A stretch of DNA of 31,578 nucleotides from JACRJW01 sp964359095 (GCA_964359095.1 CAYHRJ010000009.1:1-31578), one strand, 5' to 3'; shown: positions 5,924 through 13,724, counted from the first letter of the stretch. The notes: generated from the letters alone by a model not told the origin. Translations and numbers: made by a program.

Positions 5924-6550
5924 GGGGAGTTAATACAACTTCCGTGTTGGTCAAAGTTCCGTTTCTCTTCTAGCTTTAGCGACGTTCTGGAAAACTTAGG
6001 GATCTATGACCCTAAGTGGACCACGAAAACGCTGTTCAGAATGCAAGGAGCCCATGCAACATTGGGGACGACATGGCTCGGGAACACGAAGATGGAGATG
6101 TCTGTCTTGTAAGAAGAACGGAGTCCGAAAGCGCAAAGACAACCGTGAACGAACACGGTTGTCTTTGTTTGTCCGTTGGCTCACAACCAAAGCATCTTTG
6201 AGTGATATGGCCAAACAACAAAAGGTGTCTGTGAAGACATTGTTGAGATGGTTTACACCTCCCTCAAAGAACGTAGCTACAGTCCTAGTGGTCACTGGTG
6301 GTACACCCACCGACGGTTGAGAGGAACACGCTCACTTCTCAAGAACGCTCTACCGGATTTGTTTCGGTTTGTCACAGATCCATCCATACCAAAAACCTCC
6401 AACCATGTGGAAGGAGGTTTGAACGCTAGACTCAAGGAACTGTTCCGCTGTCACCGAGGGTTCTCGCTTCAAAGAAAGCTTATCCTGGCCGCCTGGTACT
6501 TGGCTCTTAGACAGGGACAAAAACCAACCTGAAATGTCCATTAGCTCCGT
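5924..6550 (+). mobile_element. Decayed insertion sequence (IS1249/IS256-like), internally deleted
   Basis: The left end starts GGGGAGTTAATACAACTTCC directly after repeat copy 2. The reverse complement of the right end (6540-6550 inward) starts ACGGAGCTAATGGACATTTC; 13 of the first 20 positions agree, including GGAG and TAAT, as expected for imperfect terminal inverted repeats. Inside lies a transposase reduced to its N- and C-terminal pieces. A stand-alone copy of the left-end sequence sits at 21274-21297. Element boundaries are approximate. Confidence 0.65.
6006..6532 (+). pseudogene. Transposase remnant, catalytic core deleted and frameshifted
   Basis: Frame 6006-6320 encodes the N-terminal zinc ribbon (CSECKEPMQHWGRHGSGTRR with a second pair CLSC) and a helix-turn-helix-like segment (KASLSDMAKQQKVSVKTLLR). 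The C-terminal part resumes in another frame at about 6290-6532 with HWWYTHRRLRGTRSLLK and SNHVEGGLNARLKELFRCHR, the region holding the last acidic residue of the DDE site in IS1249/IS256-like transposases. The middle of the protein, with the first two catalytic acidic residues, is absent; the junction is near 6285. The product cannot be active. Family assignment rests on the zinc ribbon and the N-x-V-E-G-G-x-N-A-R-L-K motif. Confidence 0.85.
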
Positions 6551-6613
6551 TATGTGCAATAATGAGCGTTGAGCTAGTTAATCAAGTTTAGTCTTAATCG
6601 GATCAAAAAATTT

Positions 6614-8473
6614 ATGAAATGGTCGTTTGCGCTCGCTTTCATGTTCGTCTTCTTTTTTTCCTCCATCTCCTTCGCGGCTTCCATTGTGGATCGCGTAACA
6701 GGGTACATCTTGTTGCAGGTCGAGGAGAAAGGTGAGGCTTGGTATGTGTATAGTGAGGATCAAGAGCGGTACTATCTCGGACGTCCGGATGACGCGTTTT
6801 CGATTATGCGCGAGTTGAGCCTTGGGATCAGCAACAGCGACTTAATACGTCTGTTTGGTTCTCTTCCAGATACTAACGCGAAGAGCTCGTTTGTGAGCAT
6901 TGACAAAACATTGGCCCAGCGTCTTTCTGGACAGATATTGCTTCAAGTGGAAGGAGCTGGCGAGGCGTATTACATCTATCCAAAAAATCAAACAGGGTAC
7001 TACTTGGGACGTCCGGATGACGCGTTTTCGATTATGCGCGAGTTGGGTCTTGGAATCACGAATTCAGATCTGGAACAAATTCCAGTGAGTGATAATTCTG
7101 GTGATCCAGAAACAGAAGAAGATACCCAAGATGGAGAAGGGACTTCAACCGACGAAGGAAGTATCTCTCTGTTTTCAACCCTCCTTTCGTTTAATCCAAA
7201 CGATGGATTTAATGGACAGGTCGCGCGGACACTAGAAGACGGCTGGCTTTCTTTTGTAAATGATGAGGATCTGTTTGAAGAGTATCTTGAATCTCTTGAT
7301 ACGTACTTTGATGAAAATGTATCGCTGGCTGAAGACACTAATTATCAAATTGATCGCGAGATTCCTGGGGCATTTGTATGGAATGTGATTGAACCGGAGC
7401 AGGGAACGTACCAATGGGATTTGACCGATAAGGTCATCGGATATGTCAATCAAGCTGGGATGCGCATCTCAGCTGTTATCTCTCCATTTGCGGCATGGGA
7501 TCAGGATGAGATTCCAGATGGATGTGAGGCCATTGATTTTGCTTACTACGACTACAAAGCCGGCACGCCTAACGATTGGGATGCCTACGAAGATTTTTTG
7601 CGGGCGCTCGTGGAGCGTTACGATGGTGATGGAGAAGATGATATGCCGGGACTCGAGTATCCCATTAAGGAGTGGGAGATCGGCAATGAGTATGATGGCG
7701 CTTGCGGAGGCAATCTGAATGAAGCTGAAAATTTTTATGAACTCATGGAGCGTTCGTATGAGACCATTAAAGGCGTGGATCCGGACGCGCGTGTCTTAAA
7801 TGGCGGGGCTTTGGAAATCAACAGCAACATTATTGACACAAGAGCGTATTGGGAAGAATTTTTTGAGTTGGGCGGTGGCGAGTACATCGATGCCTTTAAC
7901 TTCCACTACAATGTAGAAAAAGGCGGAGCGAGTTCGGACGCGGATTTCTTCATCGAGACGCTCGACTTCTTTAATGGTCTCATGCAACAGTACGATGAAC
8001 AAAAACCTTTGTGGATCACAGAGTTTGGCACGTTTTCTGGAACGGCGACGATGGGATTAGGCTCAGCCAAAACTCAGTCCGAGGAATTTCAAGCGGCGTG
8101 GTATTTTCGATACGCCATTCTCGCTTTTGCCAATCATGTGGAGACGATTTTTATTGACATGAAAGGACAGGACAACACCAACATTGGTGGAAGCGCCTTG
8201 TATGATCAAGATGGCGAGGAACGCGTCTTCGCGCAGACCCTTGAATCTCTCGCCGGAGCGCTTGAGGGTTTCTCCGATGTTGAGGAGTTGGATGATGGCC
8301 AGTATTTTTTTGATGTGAATGGGAATGACGTTTATGCCTTGTGGGATGGCGATTTGCCTAATGAGATTGATGGAACCGTGAGCGTGATAAATTATCTTGG
8401 GGAGGAGGTAAGCATGGAGGCCGAAGACATCGAGTTTAGTGAGGACGAACCCGTGCTTGTCATCGTAGAGTAG
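6614..8473 (+). CDS. Secreted glycoside-hydrolase-like protein with two N-terminal repeat modules
   Basis: 619 aa. Residues 1-22 are a signal peptide (hydrophobic core FALAFMFVFFFSSISFA). Two modules follow, about residues 30-75 and 105-150, each with the pattern ILLQVE..GEA.Y.Y and YYLGRPDDAFSIMREL. An acidic linker (DPETEEDTQDGEG) leads to a TIM-barrel domain. W-E-I-G-N-E places a candidate acid/base Glu at 359 and W-I-T-E-F-G a candidate nucleophile Glu at 470, the spacing and motifs of clan A hydrolases such as GH39/GH5-type enzymes. A paralogue lies at 11722-13284. It probably acts outside the cell or at the surface on a polysaccharide; the substrate is unknown. No clear promoter or ribosome site. 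A terminator follows. Confidence 0.75.
   Translation: MKWSFALAFMFVFFFSSISFAASIVDRVTGYILLQVEEKGEAWYVYSEDQERYYLGRPDDAFSIMRELSLGISNSDLIRLFGSLPDTNAKSSFVSIDKTLAQRLSGQILLQVEGAGEAYYIYPKNQTGYYLGRPDDAFSIMRELGLGITNSDLEQIPVSDNSGDPETEEDTQDGEGTSTDEGSISLFSTLLSFNPNDGFNGQVARTLEDGWLSFVNDEDLFEEYLESLDTYFDENVSLAEDTNYQIDREIPGAFVWNVIEPEQGTYQWDLTDKVIGYVNQAGMRISAVISPFAAWDQDEIPDGCEAIDFAYYDYKAGTPNDWDAYEDFLRALVERYDGDGEDDMPGLEYPIKEWEIGNEYDGACGGNLNEAENFYELMERSYETIKGVDPDARVLNGGALEINSNIIDTRAYWEEFFELGGGEYIDAFNFHYNVEKGGASSDADFFIETLDFFNGLMQQYDEQKPLWITEFGTFSGTATMGLGSAKTQSEEFQAAWYFRYAILAFANHVETIFIDMKGQDNTNIGGSALYDQDGEERVFAQTLESLAGALEGFSDVEELDDGQYFFDVNGNDVYALWDGDLPNEIDGTVSVINYLGEEVSMEAEDIEFSEDEPVLVIVE
6779..7045 (+). repeat. Tandem domain repeat with 39-bp identical core
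   Basis: Bases 6779-6817 and 7007-7045 are identical (39 bp, 228 bp = 76 codons apart) while the DNA on either side is diverged. They encode the GRPDDAFSIMREL core of the two N-terminal modules. Confidence 0.85.
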
Positions 8474-8492
8474 AGATACGAAAAACAATCGA

Positions 8493-8519
8493 CCTCCTGT
8501 TGACCAAACAGGAGGTTTC
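8493..8519 (+). terminator. Terminator of the secreted hydrolase-like gene
   Basis: CCTCCTGTT (8493-8501) pairs with AACAGGAGG (8507-8515) around a 5-nt loop, followed by TTTCGTTT. It begins 19 nt after the stop at 8473. The -35 of typA overlaps the left arm and loop. Confidence 0.75.
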
Positions 8520-8528
8520 GTTTATCCT
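8500..8528 (+). promoter_or_regulatory. typA promoter nested in the upstream terminator
   Basis: TTGACC (8500-8505) and TATCCT (8523-8528) are 17 bp apart. The -10 ends 9 nt before the typA ATG, implying a leaderless or nearly leaderless mRNA. The -35 lies in the hairpin arm and loop of the preceding terminator. Confidence 0.7.
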
Positions 8529-8537
8529 TTCGTCGTT

Positions 8538-10361
8538 ATGATTCGAGATGACCTACGTAACATCGCCATTATCGCGCACGTCGACCATGGGAAGACCACC
8601 CTGGTCGATGCGCTTTTGAAACAGTCTCATACGTTTCGAGAAGGGCAGTCCATGGGAACGACCATCATGGATAGTAACGAGCTTGAGCGTGAGCGTGGCA
8701 TTACGATTTTTGCCAAGAACGCGGCGATCGAGTGGAAAGGCAAGAAGCTCAACATCGTGGATACGCCAGGCCATGCAGATTTTGGTGGAGAGGTGGAGCG
8801 CATTATGAATTTGGTTAACGGTTGTCTGCTGCTCGTAGATGCCAAAGAAGGTCCGATGCCGCAGACGAAGTTCGTACTCAAAAAAGCGCTCGAGGCTGGT
8901 CACCGTGTGATACTCATCATCAACAAGATCGACAAAAAAGACGCGCGACCAGCATGGGTTTTGAACAAGACGTTTGATCTGTTTATCGATTTGGGTGCCA
9001 CAGATGAGCAGGCGCATTTTCCCGTTCTCTATGCTTCAGCGATCAACGGGGTGGCAGGAACAGAACCCGAGATAGAGAAGATGAAAGACATCGCACCGAT
9101 TCTTGATGCAGTAGTTGAACACCTCACCGGTCCATCGGGTGATGTCGATGCTCCCATGCAAATGTCGATCGTCAATATTTTTTATGATAACTACAAAGGT
9201 CGTATTGCTGTGGGACGTGTCGTGAATGGTGTAGTCAAACATGGAGCACAAGTAAAGCACATTAACCGTGATGGCAAAGAGGCAATCGCGAGGATCACGA
9301 CTCTTCAGGTGTACGATGGATTAGGTCGCAAGGAAGTCGCGTCAGCATCCGCTGGCGAGATTGTCGCGCTTTCAGGAATGGAGAATGTTCAGATCGGTGA
9401 ATGTCTTGTGGATCCAGTCGCTGGAGTCGCACTGCCAGTGATGTCTGTGGAAGAGCCAACGGTCAAGATGACCTTTGGGGCAAACACGTCTCCGTTCGCA
9501 GGAAACGAAGGAGAGTTTTCAACTGCGCGACACTTGAAAGAACGACTTGAACGAGAGTTGTTGAACGACGTGGCGCTACGTGTTGAAAAAAGCGATGGGG
9601 ATTCTCAGTTCATTGTTTCTGGTCGTGGTGAGTTGCACCTCGCGATTCTGATCGAGAAGATGCGTCGTGAAGGATATGAACTCCAAGTCTCTCGTCCGCA
9701 AGTGATTTTTAAGGAAAAAGATGGAGTGATGATGGAGCCCTTTGAGGCTGTGTCGATTGAGTGTCCAGAAGAGTTCACTGGCATTGTGATTGAAAAGATG
9801 GGAAAGCGTCGTGGTGAAATGAAAGACATGCTTGTAGAAAACACGACCGCGTTTCTTGAATTTGAAATTCCTACACGTGGACTCATTGGTTACCGCAATG
9901 AATTTTTGACGGACACAAAAGGACAAGGGATTATCAATACGCTCCTGCTGGGCTATCGCGAAAAGGCAGGGGACATTTCTGAGGGCGGTCATGGCGCCAT
10001 GATTTCCATGGAGCATGGAACCACGATGGGTTACTCACTCGCGAATTTGCAAGCACGTGGGAATTTGTTTGTGGGAACGGGCGTTGAAGTGTACGCCGGC
10101 ATGGTGATCGGTGAGAACTCCAGAAATGAGGATATGGAAGTGAACCCATGCAAAGAAAAAAAGTTATCGAACATGCGCTCCAAGGGTGATGGAGGAGCGG
10201 TGATTTTGGATACACCTCGTGACATGACTCTTGAAATGAACCTCGAGTTTCTCTCCGACGATGAACTTCTGGAAGTGACACCTAAGTCCTTGCGTATCCG
10301 AAAGATGATTCTCGACGCTGGTCAGCGTAAGCGCGCTGGGTCACGAAGTGTGAGTGAGTAA
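8538..10361 (+). CDS. typA: GTP-binding protein TypA/BipA
   Basis: 607 aa, the usual length for TypA/BipA, a ribosome-associated translational GTPase that helps 50S assembly and stress adaptation. G1 is AHVDHGKT (13-20), the switch I region contains RERGITIFAK, G3 is DTPGH (75-79), G4 is NKID (129-132). The domains after the G domain follow EF-G order, and the C-terminus has the TypA-specific stretch SEGGHGAMISMEHGTTMGYS and PCKEKKLSNMRSK. Start ATG 8538 is supported by homology to the conserved N-terminus (RNIAIIAHVDHGK) and by the promoter directly upstream; there is no Shine-Dalgarno. A bidirectional terminator follows. Confidence 0.98.
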   Translation: MIRDDLRNIAIIAHVDHGKTTLVDALLKQSHTFREGQSMGTTIMDSNELERERGITIFAKNAAIEWKGKKLNIVDTPGHADFGGEVERIMNLVNGCLLLVDAKEGPMPQTKFVLKKALEAGHRVILIINKIDKKDARPAWVLNKTFDLFIDLGATDEQAHFPVLYASAINGVAGTEPEIEKMKDIAPILDAVVEHLTGPSGDVDAPMQMSIVNIFYDNYKGRIAVGRVVNGVVKHGAQVKHINRDGKEAIARITTLQVYDGLGRKEVASASAGEIVALSGMENVQIGECLVDPVAGVALPVMSVEEPTVKMTFGANTSPFAGNEGEFSTARHLKERLERELLNDVALRVEKSDGDSQFIVSGRGELHLAILIEKMRREGYELQVSRPQVIFKEKDGVMMEPFEAVSIECPEEFTGIVIEKMGKRRGEMKDMLVENTTAFLEFEIPTRGLIGYRNEFLTDTKGQGIINTLLLGYREKAGDISEGGHGAMISMEHGTTMGYSLANLQARGNLFVGTGVEVYAGMVIGENSRNEDMEVNPCKEKKLSNMRSKGDGGAVILDTPRDMTLEMNLEFLSDDELLEVTPKSLRIRKMILDAGQRKRAGSRSVSE

Positions 10362-10364
10362 ATA

Positions 10365-10397
10365 AAAAAGCCGTCGGGTTTGAACTCGCGGCTTTTT
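10365..10397. terminator. Bidirectional terminator between typA and vapC
   Basis: AAAAAGCCG (10365-10373) pairs with CGGCTTTTT (10389-10397), giving T-runs in both directions. It serves convergent typA (plus) and the VapC gene (minus), whose stop is 4 nt away. Confidence 0.85.
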
Positions 10398-10400
10398 GTT

Positions 10401-10817
10401 TTACACCTCAATGAGCGACACGATTTTTATCTCCTTGATTTTTTTCAGAGCGCGATCGTTGGTGACGAACATCGTCGCGTTTTTCTCAATGGCTGTTGCC
10501 ACGTGGATAGCATCTGGTGTTCGGATGCCGTAGGTCGCACGCAAATTCGATGCCGTATCTACAATGTCTTCATCAATGCTATAGATATCAAAATGGGGGA
10601 GGTGTGCGAGAAGGATTTTATAATCCTGTGCGAGGTCTGGTCTGCCTTTTTTCTTTACACCCGTGAGCAGTTCGATCATTCCAACAATAGAAAAGATGCC
10701 CTGCAAGGTTCCTTTTTCAAAACGTTCAAACAAACGACGAGCCTTCGTTGCGTGGACAGGATGTTCCTCCAGCAGGTAAATCAAGATAGACGTGTCAATG
10801 CCGATTACTTGTCCCAT
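10401..10817 (-). CDS. vapC: VapC-type PIN-domain ribonuclease toxin
   Basis: 138 aa with PIN-domain acidic residues at D8 (IGIDTSILIYLLE), E49 (VGMIELLTG), D102 (RTPDAIHVATAI) and D121 (FVTNDRAL), the expected Mg-binding site. VapC toxins cut tRNA or rRNA and are neutralised by VapB. The ATG lies inside the end of the antitoxin gene (13-nt overlap), showing translational coupling with the antitoxin made first. Length and motif order are normal. Target RNA cannot be predicted. Confidence 0.92.
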   Translation of the reverse strand: MGQVIGIDTSILIYLLEEHPVHATKARRLFERFEKGTLQGIFSIVGMIELLTGVKKKGRPDLAQDYKILLAHLPHFDIYSIDEDIVDTASNLRATYGIRTPDAIHVATAIEKNATMFVTNDRALKKIKEIKIVSLIEV

Positions 10818-11047
10818 GCTTTTCGTTCTTGTTTGATATAGGTGTCGGCTCCTCCAAGGCTTTTCCAGACTTCTTTTCCAAGACCACGAAGGGATTTTAC
10901 AACGTCAATTTTTTTGATGTGAAGAACAGCGCTTTCTTTGTCGATCACTTCGATATGCAATTTCATCCCAGGCGCGATTTCAAGTTTTTGGCGAATACGT
11001 TTTGGGATCACAATTTGATACTTGGTGGACACAGTTGTATTCATCAT
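10805..11047 (-). CDS. vapB: AbrB/MazE-fold antitoxin (VapB)
   Basis: 80 aa. Residues 5-45 are the SpoVT/AbrB swapped-hairpin DNA-binding fold: VSTKYQIVIPKRIRQKLEIA then PGMKLHIEV. The C-terminal tail (VVKSLRGLGKEVWKSLGGAD) would wrap the toxin. Two ATG codons are adjacent (11047 and 11044). The promoter has its -10 9 nt from the first ATG and the -10 is flanked by a 7-bp inverted repeat, a likely operator for the VapBC complex. It is followed by and overlaps vapC. Confidence 0.9.
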   Translation of the reverse strand: MMNTTVSTKYQIVIPKRIRQKLEIAPGMKLHIEVIDKESAVLHIKKIDVVKSLRGLGKEVWKSLGGADTYIKQERKAWDK

Positions 11048-11049
11048 AT

Positions 11050-11085
11050 GTATTACACTTTAGCAAAACGTAATACGTTGGTCAA
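11050..11085 (-). promoter_or_regulatory. vapBC promoter and operator
   Basis: On the minus strand TTGACC (11080-11085) and TAAAGT (11057-11062) are 17 bp apart; the gap to the ATG is 9 nt. GTATTAC (11050-11056) and GTAATAC (11070-11076) are an inverted repeat with arms on both sides of the -10, so a bound dimer would block RNA polymerase. Confidence 0.65.
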
Positions 11086-11104
11086 ACGACGTGGTAAACA
11101 AAAA

Positions 11105-11152
11105 CGCATCCGGCTGGGACTCAGACGCATGCGTCATTGTCCCGCGGATGCG
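11105..11152 (-). terminator. Long three-part terminator hairpin
   Basis: CGCATCCG (11105-11112) pairs with CGGATGCG (11145-11152); inside, GGGAC (11116-11120) pairs with GTCCC (11139-11143), and the tip is the palindrome GACGCATGCGTC (11124-11135). On the minus strand TTTTTG follows. It ends the 11168-11632 gene. Confidence 0.8.
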
Positions 11153-11167
11153 AGCGAACCGCGGCGG

Positions 11168-11632
11168 TTAGGCCGGGTCGTAGGTGGGCGTGAAGCCCAT
11201 GTTGATCTGCGTGGCGAACGTAGCGTACGCCGGAGCGCACAGCCAGATTGAGTGGGTGTAGGCCTGGGTGCCGAGCACCATCGACCGGAGGAGGCCGAAG
11301 TCCGCGCGCGCGGCGACGGCCTTGCGGCGCGCCACGGCGGCGTACATGTCGCCCGTGGCCAAGTCGATGAGGTCGTCCGGACTCTCGGACCCGAACCCAT
11401 CCCTGTACTCGACGCCGTTCATGGCATCCCGTTCGGCGGCCTGGTGGGCCTCGCACGCGGTGCCGAAGTCGGCGAGTGCTTCCCCCATCTCGTCGATGGA
11501 GGCGAGAGTCTCACGGGAGACGATCGGGTAGACATCGAACTCACGCTCGACGTACACGATCCCCCAGATCGGGAACTTGACGCAGACGAGCGCGAGAAGG
11601 GCGGCCAAGCCACCCAGAACGATGCGATTCAT
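11168..11632 (-). CDS. GC-rich membrane-anchored hypothetical protein (154 aa)
   Basis: Starts MNRIVLGGLAALLALVCVKF, one N-terminal membrane helix or uncleaved signal (about residues 4-26), followed by an acidic, alanine-rich extracytoplasmic domain (ETLASIDEMGEALADFGTAC; ARRKAVAARADFGLLR). Two cysteines (about 59 and 134) could form a disulphide. No recognised family. A GGAGG ribosome site lies 6 nt before the ATG. Its promoter is nested in the terminator of the upstream hydrolase-like gene, and its own terminator is elaborate, so it is a single-gene unit. High G+C marks it off from its neighbours. Confidence 0.65.
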   Translation of the reverse strand: MNRIVLGGLAALLALVCVKFPIWGIVYVEREFDVYPIVSRETLASIDEMGEALADFGTACEAHQAAERDAMNGVEYRDGFGSESPDDLIDLATGDMYAAVARRKAVAARADFGLLRSMVLGTQAYTHSIWLCAPAYATFATQINMGFTPTYDPA

Positions 11633-11661
11633 GAAGTCCTCCAGGTTGTTAGGACTAAGCT

Positions 11662-11690
11662 AAGATATCACAAAAAGAGGGTTCTGTCAA
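11662..11690 (-). promoter_or_regulatory. Promoter nested in the preceding terminator
   Basis: On the minus strand TTGACA (11685-11690) and TATCTT (11662-11667) are 17 bp apart. The TTGACA covers the loop of the terminator 11673-11699. It drives the 11168-11632 gene with a leader of about 23 nt holding the GGAGG site. Confidence 0.7.
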
Positions 11691-11699
11691 CCCTCTTTT
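11673..11699. terminator. Terminator of the second hydrolase-like gene
   Basis: AAAAGAGGGTT (11673-11683) pairs perfectly with AACCCTCTTTT (11689-11699) around a 5-nt loop; T-runs exist in both directions. It lies 22 nt beyond the stop of 11722-13284. Confidence 0.85.
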
Positions 11700-11721
11700 G
11701 GCTAATCTTGGCTAATTTGAG

Positions 11722-13284
11722 CTATTCCAGCCAGACGAGGACAGGCGCGTCTTCTGAGAGATCGAGCTCATCTGAGGTTAGAGAGTCTTCTTCTCCATCG
11801 ACGCCAATAACAGTGAGCGTTTTTTCTCGCAAATCTAGAGGCAGGCTACCTGACCACAGCGCATAGATCGTTTTATCACCAACCGTGAACGCGTATTGAC
11901 CATTAGCAATTTCCTCGACTTCTTCAAACCCATTGAGTACATCTGCCATAGCTTGCAATGTCGCAAGAAATGCTCGCGGCGTTCCATCTTTCCCTGGGCC
12001 TTCATTATATAAAGAGGACGCTCCAATGCCTGCTTTATCATCTCCTTCCAAGTCTATGAAAATACGTTCAAGTCCATTTGCGAATCCTATAACCGCGTAA
12101 CGGAAATACCATGATGCCTGAAACTCAGCACTCTGTGTTGGTAATGTTTGAGCATCGCCCGAACTTCCACCTGGACGACTTGATCCTGAAGGAGTTCCAG
12201 AATATGTTCCAAATTCCGTTACCCAAAGTGGCTTCTTTCCATCAGAATTTTCCATCAAATCATTGAAGAAGCCAATTGTCTTTACCCAACGATCAGGAGT
12301 AGCGTCGGCTCCACCTCGTTCGTGATTGTGATGAAAGTTAAACGCATCAATATATCGATCTCCGTTAAGGTCAAAAAATTCCTCCCAGAACTCGCTGATA
12401 TCTTTTATTTTTTTTCCGTCAAATCCAAGAATTTCAAGTGCACCGCCGTTTAATACAATGGCTGTAGGATCTGCCTGTTTGATCGTTTCATAAGAAGAAC
12501 GAAGGAGCTCGATGTATCCCTCAGGGTCACCTGAAAATCCCCCGCAAGATCCTTCGATTTCATTTCCGATTTCCCATGCCTCGACGCGCGTGGCAAGATT
12601 TTGCATATCTTCAATTCCATCTCCATCGTACCGTTCCACAGTGGCGGCGAGAAATTGTTCGTAAGCATCCCAATCTTTCACTGCTCCTGCCTTGAAATCA
12701 TAGTAGCCGAAATCGATTGCGCTACATTTTTCTTTGTATTCCTCTGCGGTAATTTCTGTTTGATCCCAACTTGCAAAAGGTTGAATGACAGCGGAGAGGG
12801 TTACGCGAGCCTGCCCAGCAGCCTTGAGCGTGGCATCAGGTATGCTCCAATTGTATTCTCCTTTTGTTGGCTCAATGACATTCCACACGAACGCGCCTAC
12901 CACATCGCGGTTTGAAGAAAAGCCAGTCTCATCAGCGAGAGTCGCATTTTTTTCAAAAGCGCGTATTAATTCTGATAGGAAACGTTCATAGTTGTCTTCA
13001 TCCGCAAGCAAAGAACTCCATCCATTCATCAGTACTTCTGGCCCCTTGGATATCCCTCGCATACCTTCGTTTGTATTAAACGCAAGCATAGTGGCGAAAA
13101 GGGTTGTTTTGGTTGGTTTGAGTGCGACTTCGGTTGTTTCTTTCACTGCTTCTGTCTCTGTTTCCTCGCTTGTATCTTTTACTATGAGTTCATTTGTATC
13201 CTTCAATACCAACGTACTCACGACCAGGACGGCAATGAGTGCGAATGCGATCAACACGATGAAGAGGAAAATTTTCCGTGCCAT
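11722..13284 (-). CDS. Membrane-anchored glycoside-hydrolase-like protein (paralogue of 6614-8473)
   Basis: 520 aa. Residues 5-27 are a hydrophobic anchor (FLFIVLIAFALIAVLVVS), followed by a Thr/Glu-rich linker (DTSEETETEAVKETTEVA) and a TIM-barrel-like domain clearly related to the C-terminal domain of the 6614-8473 protein: shared GAFVWNVIEP, YDGDG, WEIGNE, FNFHHN/FNFHYN and TEFGT.SG. Candidate acid/base E242 and nucleophile E357 match E359 and E470 of the paralogue. It lacks the two N-terminal modules and has an anchor instead. It starts 5 nt after the stop of the DoxX-like gene, so the two are co-transcribed. Likely acts at the outer face of the membrane on a glycan; substrate unknown. 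Confidence 0.75.
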   Translation of the reverse strand: MARKIFLFIVLIAFALIAVLVVSTLVLKDTNELIVKDTSEETETEAVKETTEVALKPTKTTLFATMLAFNTNEGMRGISKGPEVLMNGWSSLLADEDNYERFLSELIRAFEKNATLADETGFSSNRDVVGAFVWNVIEPTKGEYNWSIPDATLKAAGQARVTLSAVIQPFASWDQTEITAEEYKEKCSAIDFGYYDFKAGAVKDWDAYEQFLAATVERYDGDGIEDMQNLATRVEAWEIGNEIEGSCGGFSGDPEGYIELLRSSYETIKQADPTAIVLNGGALEILGFDGKKIKDISEFWEEFFDLNGDRYIDAFNFHHNHERGGADATPDRWVKTIGFFNDLMENSDGKKPLWVTEFGTYSGTPSGSSRPGGSSGDAQTLPTQSAEFQASWYFRYAVIGFANGLERIFIDLEGDDKAGIGASSLYNEGPGKDGTPRAFLATLQAMADVLNGFEEVEEIANGQYAFTVGDKTIYALWSGSLPLDLREKTLTVIGVDGEEDSLTSDELDLSEDAPVLVWLE

Positions 13285-13289
13285 AGAGA

Positions 13290-13724
13290 TTATTGATTTT
13301 CATCCTGCCCTGCTTTGGCAAAGGATTGGAGGTCGGGCGCTTGAGCCTCCTGTTTTTTTAATCTAAAAAATTTCGTAGGCGCGGAAAGGAGAGTCAGTGC
13401 AACGGCAGCTCCGAGCAGTCCAATGTCACGTACGGTGATCGTGTCGATGCTAGACCCAATCAGAATGGTCAAAAGATGGAGTGAAGCGATCAAGGAAACG
13501 ATCCATGTCCATTTGTCGGCGATGAGGAGCAAGCCAATTAGCAAGTCGAGTCCTGCCGTAATTTTCATCATAGTTTCCAGTTCAATCGGGATGAGGTTCT
13601 CGACCCACGGATCAATGAACCCTGACCATAAAACAGGTTCTTGGAAGATCATGACACTCACCCAAATAAAGGTGATCCCAAGTGTCACACGTAAGATATG
13701 ATAAGCAATCTTTTGTTGAGTCAT
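13290..13724 (-). CDS. DoxX-like four-helix membrane protein
   Basis: 144 aa with four hydrophobic segments (about 9-27, 50-68, 72-92, 97-115), an R-V-T-L-G-I-T-F-I-W start to helix 1 and a short basic/glutamine tail. Size and topology fit the DoxX family, small membrane proteins linked to redox or sulphur metabolism in some bacteria but mostly of unknown role. It is the first gene of an operon with the anchored hydrolase-like protein. No ribosome site is visible. Family call is by topology and N-terminal pattern only. Confidence 0.55.
   Translation of the reverse strand: MTQQKIAYHILRVTLGITFIWVSVMIFQEPVLWSGFIDPWVENLIPIELETMMKITAGLDLLIGLLLIADKWTWIVSLIASLHLLTILIGSSIDTITVRDIGLLGAAVALTLLSAPTKFFRLKKQEAQAPDLQSFAKAGQDENQ

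Noticed and set aside
4448..6112. Plus-strand peptides containing KPQKDVLVIISLPITC from both repeat copies
   Set aside because: Identical only because the 94-bp repeat is identical; no ribosome site and no conserved continuation outside the repeat.
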